A stretch of 64,000 nt of DNA from Tetrastigma voinierianum (GCA_016808115.1 JAEQBH010002349.1:124001-188000), one strand, 5' to 3'. Counted from the first letter of the stretch, positions 44,229 through 56,440 are shown. Translations and numbers: made by a program. Notes: generated from the sequence alone by a model not told the origin.

Positions 44229-44309
44229 GTGAGTTTAAAAACTTTTATGTATTGATACATATTAATAAAATTTATCTTATGTAATAATTAAATCAATCCT
44301 TATTTTTAG
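44229..44309 (+). other. Intron in the CACTA transposase gene
   Basis: GTGAGT...TTTTTAG. Joining the exons restores YPFERYLRKLKNN, the conserved reading across this site in plant CACTA transposases. Confidence 0.8.
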
Positions 44310-44630
44310 GTACCTTCGCAAGTTAAAGAATAATATCAGGAATAAAGCTAAAGTTGAAGGTTCAATATGTAATGCATACTTGGTTGAAGAAGCTTCATCA
44401 TTTTGTGCACATTATTTTCAACCTTCCGTATATACACGACATCGAAAAGTGCCGTGCAATAGTGATGGTTGTGGATTTGATTTGGAAGAAGATTATGAGA
44501 TGCTTTCCATATTTAAATGTGTAGGTCGATCATTGGGAAAAGCAAAACTCAGACGTTTAACTGATATGGAATACAATGCAGCTTGCATGTACATATTGTT
44601 AAATTGTGATGAAGTAAAGCCATACATTCA

Positions 44631-44654
44631 GTAAGTAACTAACTATACGATTCT

Positions 44655-44719
<65 letters not shown>

Positions 44720-44783
44720 ATTTTTTGCAAAGCATAAATATAATATAAAATAATAAATACTTAAATTTACTTTATGAATATAG
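44631..44783 (+). other. Intron in the CACTA transposase gene, with (AT)n
   Basis: GTAAGT...GAATATAG. Joining the exons gives YIQIFGR, in frame. The intron holds an (AT)n run at 44660-44717. Confidence 0.75.
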
Positions 44784-45639
44784 AATCTTTGGAAGGTAGT
44801 TGAGGCAATTTTAACCTCATATTGAAGCTTTAGAAATTGATGCAAAACTTGGAGATGTAATTTGCATTATGGTTTGAGAATTATGTAAGTAATTAATTTG
44901 TAGAATATAAAATGAAATAATATGTAAATATTTCTATAAGTCATTAATTTCTTGCAATTGGTTATATATAGGCAAATCTACAATCATGCAACATCTCAGA
45001 ACTAAAATGATCAAAGACCTTGCAAAAGGACCACTTTATAGGGTGAAATCATTTTCAGGGTATTATGTTAATGGATATAAGTTCCACATAGAGGAACGTG
45101 GTTCAAATAGTGGAGCAATGAATAGTGGAGTGTGCATAAAAGGTTCTAGCTGTAAATGAGCTAGAGTACTATGGTCGATTGCAAGAAATTTTGAGTTAGG
45201 AATACCCGCTTCTACCAACAAAGAGAATTGTACTAATTAAGTGTTCAGGTTCGATCCAATCTTGAATCGTGGTACAAGAATTCACCACAAGATAAAACTT
45301 GTAGATGTCAAGAGTGGGAAGAGCTATTCAATAAATATGAACCATTTATTCATTGCAGTAAGCCGCGCAGTTTATTTTGCATCTTATCCTACTCTTGAAG
45401 AGAAATGTGAATGATTGGTTAGCCGCTTGCAAAATAAAAAGCAAGGGAATTGTGGAGGTACCAAAGTCAAATGCATGTCTGCCCTTCTGATATGATGGCA
45501 TTTCAAGAAGATGTTAGCGATCAATATGGAATTGATGTGACACTAGATGACAGACATCAATCTCTAAACGATGAAAATTGTTCATTTGTTCACATGGATA
45601 ATACTGAAATTGAGAAAAATGCTAAATTGGCCTTGCAAA

Positions 45640-45783
45640 TTGAAGATGATGAAGCCATCGATGTAGAGCAAGAATTTGATGATGATAATGAAGACACCGA
45701 TGTAGAGCAAGAATTTGATGATGATGAAGATAGTAAGGGAGACCAAGAATTTAATGATGATGACGATGATGACGATGACTAAA
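45640..45783 (+). repeat. Coding minisatellite for an acidic tail
   Basis: Two imperfect 42- to 45-base units encode DVEQEFDDD and related text, followed by GATGAC runs. This gives an Asp/Glu-rich C-terminus just before the stop of the transposase frame. Confidence 0.8.
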
Positions 45784-45918
45784 TAATTATATTCATATTT
45801 TGTTGTAATTATTTCAACAATATATATGGAATTTACTTTATTTAATGTTATACTAATGTAAGACTGTTAATATTTTTTACTTAAATTTTAAGTATATTCA
45901 CCATATTTTTTTATAGCT

Positions 45919-47480
45919 ATGAGCAAAGATACCGAATTCACTTAAGGTGCACATGGTGAGGATGTCCTCACCACACCACCGCTTATCTCCTCGACACGCA
46001 CTACGCCACAGCTTCTTCGGCAAAGATCATCTACTGATGGAACAAGCTGACTATTGATTAGAGTTGAAGAAAATAAGGAATTTTCCTTTATAATTTTATC
46101 TTATGTATTATTGTGGGTGTTTGTTGTGTGTGTATGACATTGTTGTTTTCAAGTTTGTATGTGTTTATGATATTGGTATCATTATGATTATTCTCCATTT
46201 ATTTTTCTTATGTTGAACATTACTTTTTTCTCAAAGCCGTTCATGTAGGTGTCGCCCTTTATTTCTCCCGTGTCAAGCAAGATCTACTTACATGCTTGGA
46301 AAATTTGCAAAGAATAAGAAGCAACCTGCTGTGATAGTGGAAAACATCCTCAAGAGATATTAAAGACTTTTATCGGGAGGAGTGAAGGTTAAAATATTTA
46401 GTGTATTTTTGCGGTGAATAAAATAAATTTAATAAGGATTTCATAATTATTAATTTCTATTGTTATATTTAACAAATAAAAATATTCTTATTTCATTATT
46501 TATAATTATTTTGTATTGCAGAAGAGGTACACTTGGGACCCAATGGATGAAGAGGCTATTAAGAGCTGTTGGTGGCAAAATGTTAAAACGCAGTACACCA
46601 AACATGTCAACATTTGGAGGCATTCTAAGGATGGCAAGCTCGGTTGTGTGACCCAAGAAATTTGGGATAATTGGAAACAACATTGGAACACTGCAGAATG
46701 GAAAGAGAGAGCCTGTGAATCAAATGTAATCGCCTATGAGACTCGGTGGTCCCTGCAACCTATTGACTAAGCATATGTGTGGATCTCGATCTATGGTGGT
46801 GCATTCTTTAAAAATGGTAAATTATTAATTATTTAGTGCTCTAATTTTTAGTTTTTATATATATATTTTTCAATTTAAACTTTTTAAACATGTAATTACT
46901 AACTTATTGTACTTGAAGGTCAAGAGTTGCAACGCTTCACTTCCAATAGTCAGAGAACTATTCAAGAGTGCAATATGAAAAAAAATGGAACATTTGTGGA
47001 TGCCAAGTCAAAGCAAGTGAATGTAGGTTCATCTTTTATTATTTAGTAATTTTAAAGTTATTTAATAATTGTTAAATCATAAATTTTAATATTAACTTGA
47101 ACAATTTTTTAATTTAGGATCGCATGGAGGAGTTGGTGTTTTCTGCTTCTCAGCCTTTAGATGATTGTTCACAACCTCCACCAGTTGACATAGACACTCT
47201 TTATTTTGAGGCTGTAGGTGGAGAGAAGAGGAGACGTGTATATGGTCTTGGCTCACGGGCTGCATCTATCTATCATTCCTCCTGTCAGAGTACCGGGAGC
47301 TCACACTCATCAGCATCTACAACTCGAGTTAGAGAGATTGTGCAGCAGGAGCTTGCAGATAAGAAAGCAGAGATGGATAGAGCAATTGCTGAGTTAACTG
47401 CTGAAAGAGAACGTTTTCATGAGATGCAAGAGCAGATGAGGTATGTCGCGGAGCAGACATGCACCCAGTCAATAGTTTAA
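45919..47480 (+). pseudogene. CACTA TNPA-like second gene (plant transposase Ptta/En/Spm type), decayed
   Basis: A start MSKDTEFT near 45919 is followed by a Thr/Ser-rich stretch. The central exon (46520-46770) reads YTWDPMDEEAIKSCWWQNVKT, then CVTQEIWDNWKQHWNTAEWKE, the W-rich conserved domain of this family. An exon at 46915-47025 reads LQRFTSNSQRTIQECN then KNGTFVDAKSKQVN. The last exon (47117-47480) starts DRMEELVFSASQ and ends in a coiled coil (EIVQQELADKKAEMDRAIAELTAERE). TNPA proteins bind the subterminal repeats. The first exon carries stops; the last exon is open. Confidence 0.8.
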
Positions 47481-47739
47481 TGGATCGTAGATCTTCACAC
47501 CTTAAGCTGTGATGACTTTAATGTTGGATGTAAACATAAATGTTTATTATTAGTTATAAATCACTTATATAACTTTTTTTTTTTATGTATATTGTTTAAT
47601 GTTTTAGCATATGAAAGACATTTTTAATTATTGAATTTTAATTTTCTTCTAATTTTATTAAAATGTATCAAAATATATTCCAATTAAAAATAACATTTAA
47701 TTTATAAAAATTATATAAAATATAACAATATGACAAAAA

Positions 47740-48353
47740 ATAATAGTGATGGAATAGTGACAAAACGTTATTGACGGATTTTTGTCACTAATCCGTCACA
47801 AAATTGTGAAGGATTTCTATCACTAATCCATCACAAAATTATGACAGATTTTTGTCACTAATCCGTCACAAATTTGTGACGAATTTCTATCACTAATCCA
47901 TCACAATTTTGTGATGAATTTTTGTTACTATTCTATTACAATGCTGATTAAAATGATTCCATGATGAAAATTTAGTGACGTAACCATTTTCACAAAATTG
48001 TGACAGACATAATCACAAACTGGCCACAATTTTGTGATCAGAATTATACCGTCACAAATCACCATAAAATTAGATGTAATAGTGACAAAACTTTGTCACA
48101 ATTTTGTGATGGAAACACCTTTTTCCACCATTGAATTTTTTGTGACAAAAACTATTTCCATCACAATATTTTGACTGATTTCCATAAAAAATCCGTCACA
48201 AAATTTTGTGACGGAAAAAATTTTTGTCACAAAATTTAGTGACATCCAATATTGTGACAGAGAAAATTTCGTCACAAATCCGTCACTAAACATGATTTGT
48301 GATGGTATTGTGATGGAAATTTCCGTCACTATTTTAGTTTTTTTCTTGTAGTG
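47740..48353 (+). repeat. CACTA subterminal repeats and right terminus
   Basis: About 600 bases packed with GTCACAAAATTTGTGAC-type units in both orientations (for example ATCCGTCACAAAATTGTGA). The last 15 bases, TTTTTTTCTTGTAGTG, are the inverse of the CACTACAAGAAAAA terminus. The element ends at 48353; the next three bases are GCA, the candidate right copy of the 3-bp duplication. Such units are binding sites for TNPA-type proteins. Confidence 0.9.
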
Positions 48354-48699
48354 GCATAAAGCAGAGCCAACTATTCAAAGATATGATTTTATCAAGTTAA
48401 ACCATAATTTAAATAACAAGATAAAATGATAAATGCCTCATGTATATAAACATATAATGACAATGTATATGCCACTAGGTTAGAGCATATCACTAACAAT
48501 GGCTGCATAAGCTACTGATCTTTTAGAGAGCTTAAAGGATATATGATTTTTAATATCACTATTTCCAATTAATCTCAATATAAGTCTACTTCGTAGTTAT
48601 TTCATGCCGTGAAACTAGGAATTAGATATGTTTCCTAGATACTGAATTGGAAAGAATATCGAGGAACTTAAGGAAGGTCGGCGTAAAACAACAATTATG
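48354..48699. other. Unassigned sequence right of the CACTA element
   Basis: AT-rich. No repeat partner in the window and no coding motif seen. It may be the 5' leader of the Athila-like gag that follows, or host DNA. Confidence 0.3.
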
Positions 48700-50390
48700 A
48701 TTATGAAAGAATGGGTCGATAGCTGACTAAGAAAGAATGTGCTGTAAAGGTCTGGCGTAAGATACAAATGGAGGACTTCTGGAGACTAGTTATCCAAGAA
48801 GAATATTCAGCAGTTAGACAACCTGCTATAGAGGCTAATAATTTTGAGCTGAAACCAACACTGATCACCATGGTGCAACAAAATCAATTTACAGGCCACC
48901 CTACTGAAGATCCTAATGAGCACATGGGTAGATTCCTTAGGATGGCCAACATAGTTAAACTAAACTCGTGGTGAGACCGTAGGTGACTCAAACCATATCT
49001 TTTTCCTTTTCATTAAGAGATATCGCAAACACATGGTACGAATCATCACATATGACCCGCTTAATACATGGGAAGAGTCAGTGGAGGCTGGATTCAGGCG
49101 CATTTTTTTCTCCCATTACTCACACAAATGTAGTTGTTAAGGAGATCATTGTGTTCAAACAGTAAGAGGATAAAGCTATATACGCTCTAGGAAAGATACA
49201 AAAGGTCACAAAGAGGTGCCCTATGCATGGAATAGACCTGAAGACCCAAATGGATATTGTCTACCACTCCCTGAATGATACCTCTAAGGGTATCATAGAT
49301 GCAGCTTGTTGTGGGGCATTTAAGAGAAGAAGTGCAGAGGAAGCAAAGCAGCTGATAGAAGACCTGGCCAAATGCAACATGAAAGCTCTATCTAAATCTT
49401 CAGGGAGCAACATCAGAACAAAGGGGAGTGGGATCATTGAGCTTAATAAAATGATTGCTATGGAAGCAAAACTTGATGCAATAATGCACAAGTTGGGGAA
49501 TTAAGAGAAAAGAATGCACTATGCTCATGAAATTGGAGCCAGCCGAAAGAGATGAATCAAGAAGTGCCGAGGACCACCATCACCAGGATCCCTATCAAGT
49601 CGGTGGAGCCAATTATTTGAATGAAAAGAGAAGCTACCATTTCAAGCCTAACCCCAACTTGCCTACACACTACACACCAACACTGAGGGGCCATGAGAAC
49701 TTCTCATATGGTGGAGGAGCATCACAGGGCCCAAGACATGGGCAAGGTTTTCAACAAGGATATAATCCACCAAGGTTCCAACAGCAGCAACAACAAGGAG
49801 AGAACATAAATGAATACCAAGGTCAAAAGAGGACTCAGTCCTTGAGTACAAATGTCATAGCTCATAGAGGACAACAAAAGTCGCTAAACCACCATGAACA
49901 AAAATTTGCTGAGTTGGAAACTTTTAAATCCAACACATAAAATTTTCAAGCAAACACTAGTGCTTCATTCAAGAACTTGGAAACACAGGTTAGGCAGCTA
50001 GTCTCAACCTTGTACAACAAGACCAAGGATGCTTTCCCTAGTGACACCCAGAAGAATCCAAGGGACTGTATGGCAGTCCAGTTGAGGAGTGGCAAGGAAT
50101 TGAGCAACAACGGAAAAGAAAAGAAAGAAAAGATTGAGATAGAAGAAGAGGAAGAAACTAGAAGAAAGAATGGAAGGAGCAGTTCAAAGTTGACTGCAGA
50201 AACTAAGAATAAAGTGCAAACTGAGCAGCCTCAGGAAAACTGTGGAACAAAAAGCGTAAAGAGTAAGGTCCGCTTCACACAACCGCAGTTCCTTTCCCAC
50301 AAAGACTTCAGAAGGAAAGAAGGAGCAAACATCCCAAATTCCTAAGAGATTTTCGCAGATAGAAATTAACATTCCTTTTGCAGATGCTAT
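48700..50390 (+). pseudogene. Athila-like gag (copy 2, plus strand)
   Basis: Retrotransposon gag of Athila type. EANNFELKPTLITMVQQNQFTGHPTEDPNEHMGRFL is spread over 48830-48940, followed after a shift by PFSLRDIANTWYES (49000-49050) and later CPMHGIDLKTQMDIVYHSLNDTSKG (49220-49290), all typical of the gag capsid fold. The linker is rich in Gln/Gly/Pro/His (49560-49930); the C-terminal part has a Lys/Glu-rich stretch (50110-50250). Stops occur at 48974, 49165, 49504 and 49940, but the reading resumes each time. It is better preserved than the Tekay-like copies. Confidence 0.85.
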
Positions 50391-50895
50391 CACTCAAATG
50401 TCAAACTATGCAAAATTCCTCAAGGATATACTGAGCAAAAAGAAGAAAATTGCTGATGAAGGAGTGGTGAGCCTAACTGCAACATGCAATGCAGTTATTC
50501 AGAAGAGCCTACCAGCTAAGATGAAAGACCCTGGTAGTGTTACCATTCCCTCGAGAATTGGGAAATATGAATTCAAGAAAGCTTTGTGTGACTCAGGTGC
50601 CAACATCAACTTGATACCCTTATCAAAGGGTACAAAGGCCGAATGGGGAACTTACCCCAATGCAAGAATTACAATCGCAAATGGCTTATAGGTTAATGGC
50701 ACAACCAGAAGGGGTCCTTGAGGATGTACTGGTCAAGGAAGGGAAATTCATCTTCCTAGTGGATTTTGTTGTCATGTGAAAATGGGCAGGACATGTTCCT
50801 CCGTTGCTGTGAAGACCCTTCTTAGCAACCTGAGCTGCTCCTAACTGGATAGCCGTATGGGTGAGCTAGCTCTCGAGAGTGGGGAATGAAGCAAA
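50391..50895 (+). pseudogene. Athila-like protease, cut by Athila copy 3
   Basis: PFADAITQMSNYAKFLKDILSKKKK opens the region just before the protease. At 50590-50640 the frame reads ALCDSGANINLIPLS, the D-S-G active-site motif with the ANINLIP context of Athila. After a stop at 50689 the reading continues EGVLEDVLVKEGKFIFLVDFVV (50715-50770) and RPFLAT (50813-50830), the flap and GRPFLAT blocks. The sequence stops at GCAAA (50891-50895), where the LTR of Athila copy 3 begins. The missing pol is not in the window. Confidence 0.85.
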
Positions 50896-52209
50896 TGATC
50901 TGCCAGTAGTAGGGCATGCCTAATCAACAAAATTTATAAACCCATTCCTCCTACCGTCGTAGCATAACTACTACAAAGATAGCACGAAAATGAACACGTG
51001 AATGAGTTTTCTTTGCACAAATGATTTGCAGTTAAGGCCAAATTGGTGAATTCAATTTGGATTTTGGGTTTTGTAAAAACGGTGAGGTTTGATGGTAGAA
51101 AAACTGGAAATAAAATGAAGAAAAATATAAAAATAACTTCTTGAAGCATCGGGCCACTGGGTTTGAAATCCTAAGGTAACTGAGGGGTACTCGGGTCCCT
51201 TCTCGATTGAGAGAATTAATTCTATGGTCACTTCAAACTGGATCTTCATTTGACACTAAAAACTCGAAACCTAATAATTTTCCTTTTAGTGCATTTGTTG
51301 GACATAAATGCTCTGTGCAGTTAAATTCATCTCCTTGACCTAACTGACAAAGAACAAATAAATGATATCTGACAACTTCATGATCTAGCAATAAGCATCC
51401 ACTGAACCCTAAAAGATTGCCAGTACTGGTCAATCAAGGCACATCCAAGGATTTAAAACCTAGAGGAGAGATAGAAACATAAATGACAATAAATGCTTGC
51501 GTTAAAAAACATGAGAGAACCAACAAGCTTAATTCCCGCATTCAAATCCCGCAGGCCCTCCTCTTCAAGGGGATGGGGTTTAGCCAACCATCCTTTGAGT
51601 TATCATCCTCAAGGGGTGTTTGGCAAGTGAGAAAATGAAAGAAAATAGGAGAAGATGAGAGAAAAGGAAAGAAGCGGGAAAACTCCCTTCCAACTCTTTA
51701 TATTAAATGCAAAAAATGAAAGATATCTTTTACAAAAGCTTAACTGAGCTTATATAGTGCTCCCAATAAGCAAAATTACAAAAATATCTCAAATACCCAC
51801 TATACATGAAGGGTATTTTAGGAAAAATTACAAAAATGGTCAAACGGGGACAATTCGGTCAAAAGCTGGAGAGTAGGTTGCAAAAATTCGGAACTTGCGA
51901 AATTGTGCAAACATAAAATTTCACAACCCTACAAAATTTTGCAGTTGCCCAATTTCTCCTGTTTTCTGCTCCTCTTTCCTCTGGTTTCTAATCTACAATA
52001 TTGAGTTTAACTTGGATTCTTTATGCTTGAGTTGACTCAATAATTTTTGCGAGTTTCACTTGCAAAAACTACAAAAATAGCCACAAAATGCGACAAGAGT
52101 ATAGCTTCTGACCTTAATGTGCAATCAAGACTGAGTTGATTAGCACACAAAAAGTGCTCAAACCCCTAATAACCTGGTGGTTCAAATAGCACATTCGGGG
52201 CACTAATCA
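50896..52209 (-). repeat. 3' LTR of Athila-like copy 3
   Basis: Starts TGATCTGCCAGTAGTAGGGC (compare TGATTCGTGCTACGTAGGGA at 28073) and ends GGGCACTAATCA at 52209. 1314 bases. It shares CCTAATCAACA, CAAATGATTTGCA, GCCACTGG..TT, CTCCTCTTCAAGG...ATGGGGTTTAGCCAACCATCCT and GACAAAATGCG blocks with copy 1, but with many changes; it is a distinct subfamily or an older divergence. Confidence 0.9.
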
Positions 52210-52222
52210 CTCCCCCCAACCG
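52210..52222 (-). promoter_or_regulatory. Polypurine tract of Athila copy 3
   Basis: The minus strand reads GGTTGGGGGGAG right before the LTR start TGATTAGTGCCCC, identical in layout to copy 1. Confidence 0.85.
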
Positions 52223-53050
52223 ACACATTGCTAGTCCCTTAGCAATGAAAGAAAGAAAGAGCAATAAAACTATAACAAAATTATGTTCTCAAAAATGGTA
52301 TTTCTAAAAGTATGTGGATGAGTACTGCCTAACCCTCAATGAGAATCACCAAAACCCTGCCCAATAACCATCTCGAGAGAGTGAATACCATACAGAATTC
52401 AGCATCAAAAGAGTTTTCTTCTCTAGAGAATCAACGTAGAACTTCCACTAAAATCTAAGTGTTTATATGATTAGTTTTCAACAATAAACTGCCAAGCTGC
52501 ACTCTCACCCCAACCTATTGCCACAACCTAATACACTAACCGACCTAAATAGATCAGAATCATTCTTTTCACACCATATCAAAAGTCGAGGGGGTGCAAT
52601 GCTGAGGAATCGACTTCACCAAAGTCCATGTAACGGGGATCCACCGATGACTCCTAACCAATTAAGGCTTAGGGCATCAAGTCATAAGGATTTTTCAACC
52701 ACTAACTCTTCAGGTTTCACCCTGGACTTCATATGATTTCGAAACTCCAGCACCTACAACTTGCTAAACTCCGCCTATTCACCCATATAACGAGCACTAA
52801 GTCGGTGGCTCCTAACCAGTTGGCTTAGGGCACTGGGCTTTAAAGACTTTACCATTTACCCCTCGGAATGTGTTCGGGTTTCAAGGCAAAGCGTTGCAAT
52901 TTTTCTTTTTCTTTTTCACCTCTTTTTATTTTGGAAGACTCATTGACCTTCTTCTCATGGGGGTCCTTAACCTATTAAAGGTGGTCAACAAAACCAGGTC
53001 ATGCTTTTGCAAGATTTAAGAGGTTAGACGGGTTTTCAGCTTATTGTCGA
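52223..53050 (-). other. Athila copy 3 interior, 3' non-coding part
   Basis: Parallel to 15476-16345 of copy 1 (CATTGCTAGTCCCTTAGCAATG, CTTAGGGCA, TGGGGGTCCTTAACCTATTA). No protein motif. Ends GTCGA at 53046-53050, the likely left flank of an inserted LTR. Confidence 0.75.
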
Positions 53051-55823
53051 TGTGGCGACCCCTGAGCCCGGTCCGACCCGGTCGGCGAGTCCGAACCGAA
53101 ACCCCGGGGACGCTCGTTTAAATCCATTAATCAAATCCTTTTAGTTAACGCTTTATTAAATCTTAGTTTTCAAAAGAGTCGCGACCCGAACTCGATCGAT
53201 TCTGCAGGATCCAAGCCTGAGTCCACATTCCAACATTTCCAATTATCTTATCAAAATATTTGGCTTATTTTATTCATTTTTAAATTTTGTAATTTCTCGA
53301 AGCAATTCATTTGGCAAGCCCATAAACATTTACAATTAACAAAAGATTCATAACGTTTACATTTAACAAAATGCCTTTATAAAAATAATGATCCAGAGTT
53401 CAAACTGTTTTACAAAATGTCAATGTTCGAAAGAAATGGAGTAATGCATATGACGGAGCATACTCCGTAATTCCTTCTCTATGACTCTGCCCCGATCTTG
53501 GGTCTTGCTTCGATGTCTATCACTTTCTAGCACCGCGCATTGATAAAAACAATACGCTAAGAATTTTCATGCTTAGTGGTTCTATACAGTTCTGTATTCC
53601 ATTTTCGTTCATATAAATCATGCATTTATCAAAATAATGCCTTTATACAATATCAGTGTAATGTAAAAGATACTTATACAAATACACTTTTCAATACCAT
53701 CAAGCCGTTGTTCGGCTCAGGATTCCACATATAACTATAGAATTCGACATCCAGCCCATGCATTCGCCTTGGTGAATCCCGCCTCGCTTGTCATTCAAAG
53801 AGTAATGTGGTTTCACATTCAATATTACCGCTCACATATGACTATAAATCCATCACGATACGTGACGCTTATTTAATCCCGTCCTCATTATTCAATAAGA
53901 ATGTGGATTTCATTTAATATTACCGCTCACATATGACTATAGAAGTTTACATTCACGATGCATTCGCTTGGTGAATCCTGCCCTAGTCTGGCTATTCAAG
54001 AGCAATGTGGATTTTGCATTTATCAATTACGGTACTTACGACGAATTCAGTTGGTGAATTCCGTCATGTTGGTCATTCAATAAAACGGTTCAAATCAATT
54101 TACTTTTATGCAATAAATTCGCTTGTAGCTCAAATACACGCATACATGCCAATATTTATCAAACATTTCAAATACTAATCATTCGAATCAATATATATGT
54201 ATATGTCGCAAATAGAGAACAATATGAAAATAAGGAACGAATAAGAACAAACTAGAATAAAGAACAAGTATAGAACAAACCAATTATCGATTCCGTTTCT
54301 TTCTCGATGTCAATCCTAGGTCAGGTTATCGTCTTCACCCACACCTAGTCAAATACAATTTATTCACTCTAGTGATTAAGCAACAATCATACTAAACTAA
54401 TATCGCGAGGCAAAGCCTAAGCTTGCGGAGGCTACGAGGTACTCAGACATTTTTGACTTAGTCTCATTCTTATTCCTCTATGAGTCTACTTTACTTAGAA
54501 ATTGGAATCATTCCAATCGGATTATCCAAACTAAAGTTATGGCATTTTCATGCCAACTAGTCGGTTTATCGATTTTTCCCGAGGAACAGTTTGTAATATT
54601 CATTTTCCAGTGCCTTGTCTCCATATTTGACACTGGTTCTTTGTACTCCTTTAAAGCTAAGGTGCTAAGGGTTCTATTCCAACTGGAATCACCCAATTCG
54701 GAGCACCAAAACTTAAGATACGTCCGAAATAACCCGGACTACTCTATGTTCAACTGATGCAGAATCTGACTTGAACATGGCCCCACTTTGAGTGAATTGT
54801 TTGGCCACTTAGAGTCCGAATTTGACGATGTCTATTTCTTTATGTTTAATTTTACTTGAAGTCTATTTTAATTGGCCACTTGAATCACTAAAATCGAATA
54901 AGAAATGAGAAAGTTATGGCCAAAATACGAAAATCGGGTCGAAATCGGGAGCGTAACAGGTGTACCGGCACCCCAAAGTGTACCTAAGACACTTTGGTTG
55001 TGGTGTACCGGTACACTACTGCTCACGCACCTGCACACCTTCCGAAAAATCGCCAGATTTTGTTATTTTCCCACTTTTGATGCCAATTCACTCCATACAA
55101 CTTCTATAATTCATAATACCTCAAAACCAACTTGAATTCATCTAAAACAATCCGCATAACACTTAAATTGGTGCCAGTGGAACTCAAAACACAAAACCTT
55201 AGGTGAAAATCCAAGAACACTACCTAAGGTCCAATTAATTCCTTTATAAACCACATAAATGTGATGATTCCATGGTTATTTTCTACCAATCGGGGTTTTA
55301 CTTCATAACCCCCAACAATTCAAATGTTCAGGTGATCTTTACACAAAACCTAGACCAAAGGAGCATTAAATCTATACTCAAAAACCTTAGGATTCATATC
55401 AAAACCCAAAAAATAAGATTCCAATACCTTGGATCTTCTTCCTCCTCTTCCTTCTTCTTCCTTCTCGCTCTCTCCTTCTCCTCCTACGGGTTTGCTAGGG
55501 CAAACTTTGAGACCAAATGAAATTTTGGTTTTATTTTTCTTCCTTTAAAATATCATCTTTTCATTAATTACAAATTTAGTCCTCATCTCTTAATATTTGC
55601 ACATCAACTTATTTTATTTGTATTGTGGCCCATCTCTACTCCCCCTTCATATTTTATCTCCTTGCAGCTTTCTATAATTTGTCCTGTCTAGTGCCAAAAT
55701 TTTCTAAGTTCACTAAATTTATCATTTCATAACTTTGTCAATTTACCAATTTTTCCGAAAACACAAGTTTGGGCTCAATTTATACCTGCACATATAATAA
55801 AATTTAGGGTATTTTGGGCGCAT
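53051..55823 (-). repeat. Family A-like solo LTR inserted in Athila copy 3
   Basis: Starts TGTGGCGACCCCTGAG and ends near GGGCGCATA, interrupting an Athila block that is continuous in copy 1 (16340-16370). The central and right parts match family A: GGAATCACCCAATT, CTCCATACAACTTCT, ATAATACCTCAAAACCAACTTGAATTCATC, TTAGGTGAAAATCCAAGAA and CTTCCTCCTCTTCCTTCTTC. The left part differs, with four AT-rich units around 53740-54090 (ACATATGACTATA..ATTC.CTTGGTGAATCC). It is a solo LTR of a sister family. The edges are within a few bases; GTCGA and ACCGA may be the degraded target duplication. Confidence 0.75.
53740..54095. repeat. Degenerate tandem repeat in the family A-like LTR
   Basis: Three to four units combine CACATATGACTATA, CATTCGC.TTGGTGAATCC.GCC and a CATTCAA.AG.AATGTGG.TTTCATT block, period about 110-120 bases. 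Confidence 0.65.
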
Positions 55824-56440
55824 ACCGAAACCCGATGTATAGTGTGGTTAGCTAGAGGTGGAAGAAAAAGGTCGAAAGCAACAAGAATTCAACTGATCAT
55901 CCACTTAATTAGACATGGAACTAATCTAACATCAATAGAATTGGACAATATTTCAACTTTTCAAACTACAAGGTCGGCAAAACACAAAAAAATGGGTGTA
56001 ATTTTGAAACTGTAATTGTAAAATGTATAAAAAGAGATATGACTATATTTTTCGGCTTTACAAAAAGAAACTAACAGCTTCACAACCAAAACAAACAGCA
56101 AGCCACTAAACAAAACAAAATGGACTTGCTAAAAAATAATAGTAAAAACATAAATGTAAAAACCACTTCCTTCGCTAACTCTTCCCCCAACTAAATGTCA
56201 CATTGTCCTCAATGGGGCTCGGATTGGAAAGTTAGAGAAGGAAGTGCTACCTCCTCAGTGGTGAGTAGCTGGTGGGATATCATCCTTTGCTTGGGCAAGC
56301 TGAGGAGTCATGAGAAGCCGGGAGGAGAAACCACGTCACTGTCTAGCATGTCCAATGAAACCGTAGGCGCCAGGCGCCGTCGATGCCGCTTAGAGGATGA
56401 TCCGCGAGGCCCGGCGTGTGTACCTGGAGCAGAGAGATAG
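55824..56440 (-). other. Athila copy 3 interior after the inserted LTR
   Basis: Resumes GTGTGGTTAGCTAGAGGTGGAAGAAAAAGG as at 16364-16400 of copy 1. Followed by AT-rich spacer and the end of the env-position ORF. No separate gene. Confidence 0.65.

Larger units (their letters stand above)
41985..45783 (+). pseudogene. CACTA TNPD-like transposase (tnp2 family), decayed
   Basis: Starts MSSDRQ.MYARLDN, the transposase-associated N-terminal domain, then KCPCNHRKCQN-like at 42115-42150 (Cys/His cluster). The tnp2 domain is readable as SPAWKHFN, then ESRNVRLGLCTDGFQP, then YSCWPVILTPYNLPPWMCMK at 42910-43080, and TGKYTCPYCMEDSDAF at 43290-43345. Later GRCVDLGRNKLYGIKSHDCHI, ELNIFFKDLTATVITEDDM, MEHLPIHLAYEARV (43905-44215) and YVNGYKFH (45060-45085) are the DUF4218/DUF4216 parts. 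Introns with GT-AG borders are at 44229-44309 and 44631-44783. The frame ends in an Asp-rich tail at 45783. Several in-frame stops. Confidence 0.9.
41388..48353 (+). mobile_element. CACTA (En/Spm) transposon body, 5' terminus not found
   Basis: Holds a TNPD-like transposase and a TNPA-like second gene in the order usual for plant CACTA elements. Its right end has dense GTCACAAA/TTTGTGAC subterminal repeats and the terminus ...CTTGTAGTG, the inverse of CACTACAAG. The left side opens with a partial copy of the ~650-bp unit seen at 33946-35310. Either the tandem units and this body are one element split by 6 kb of foreign DNA, or two CACTA pieces lie close together. Stops in both genes make it non-autonomous. 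Confidence 0.85.
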
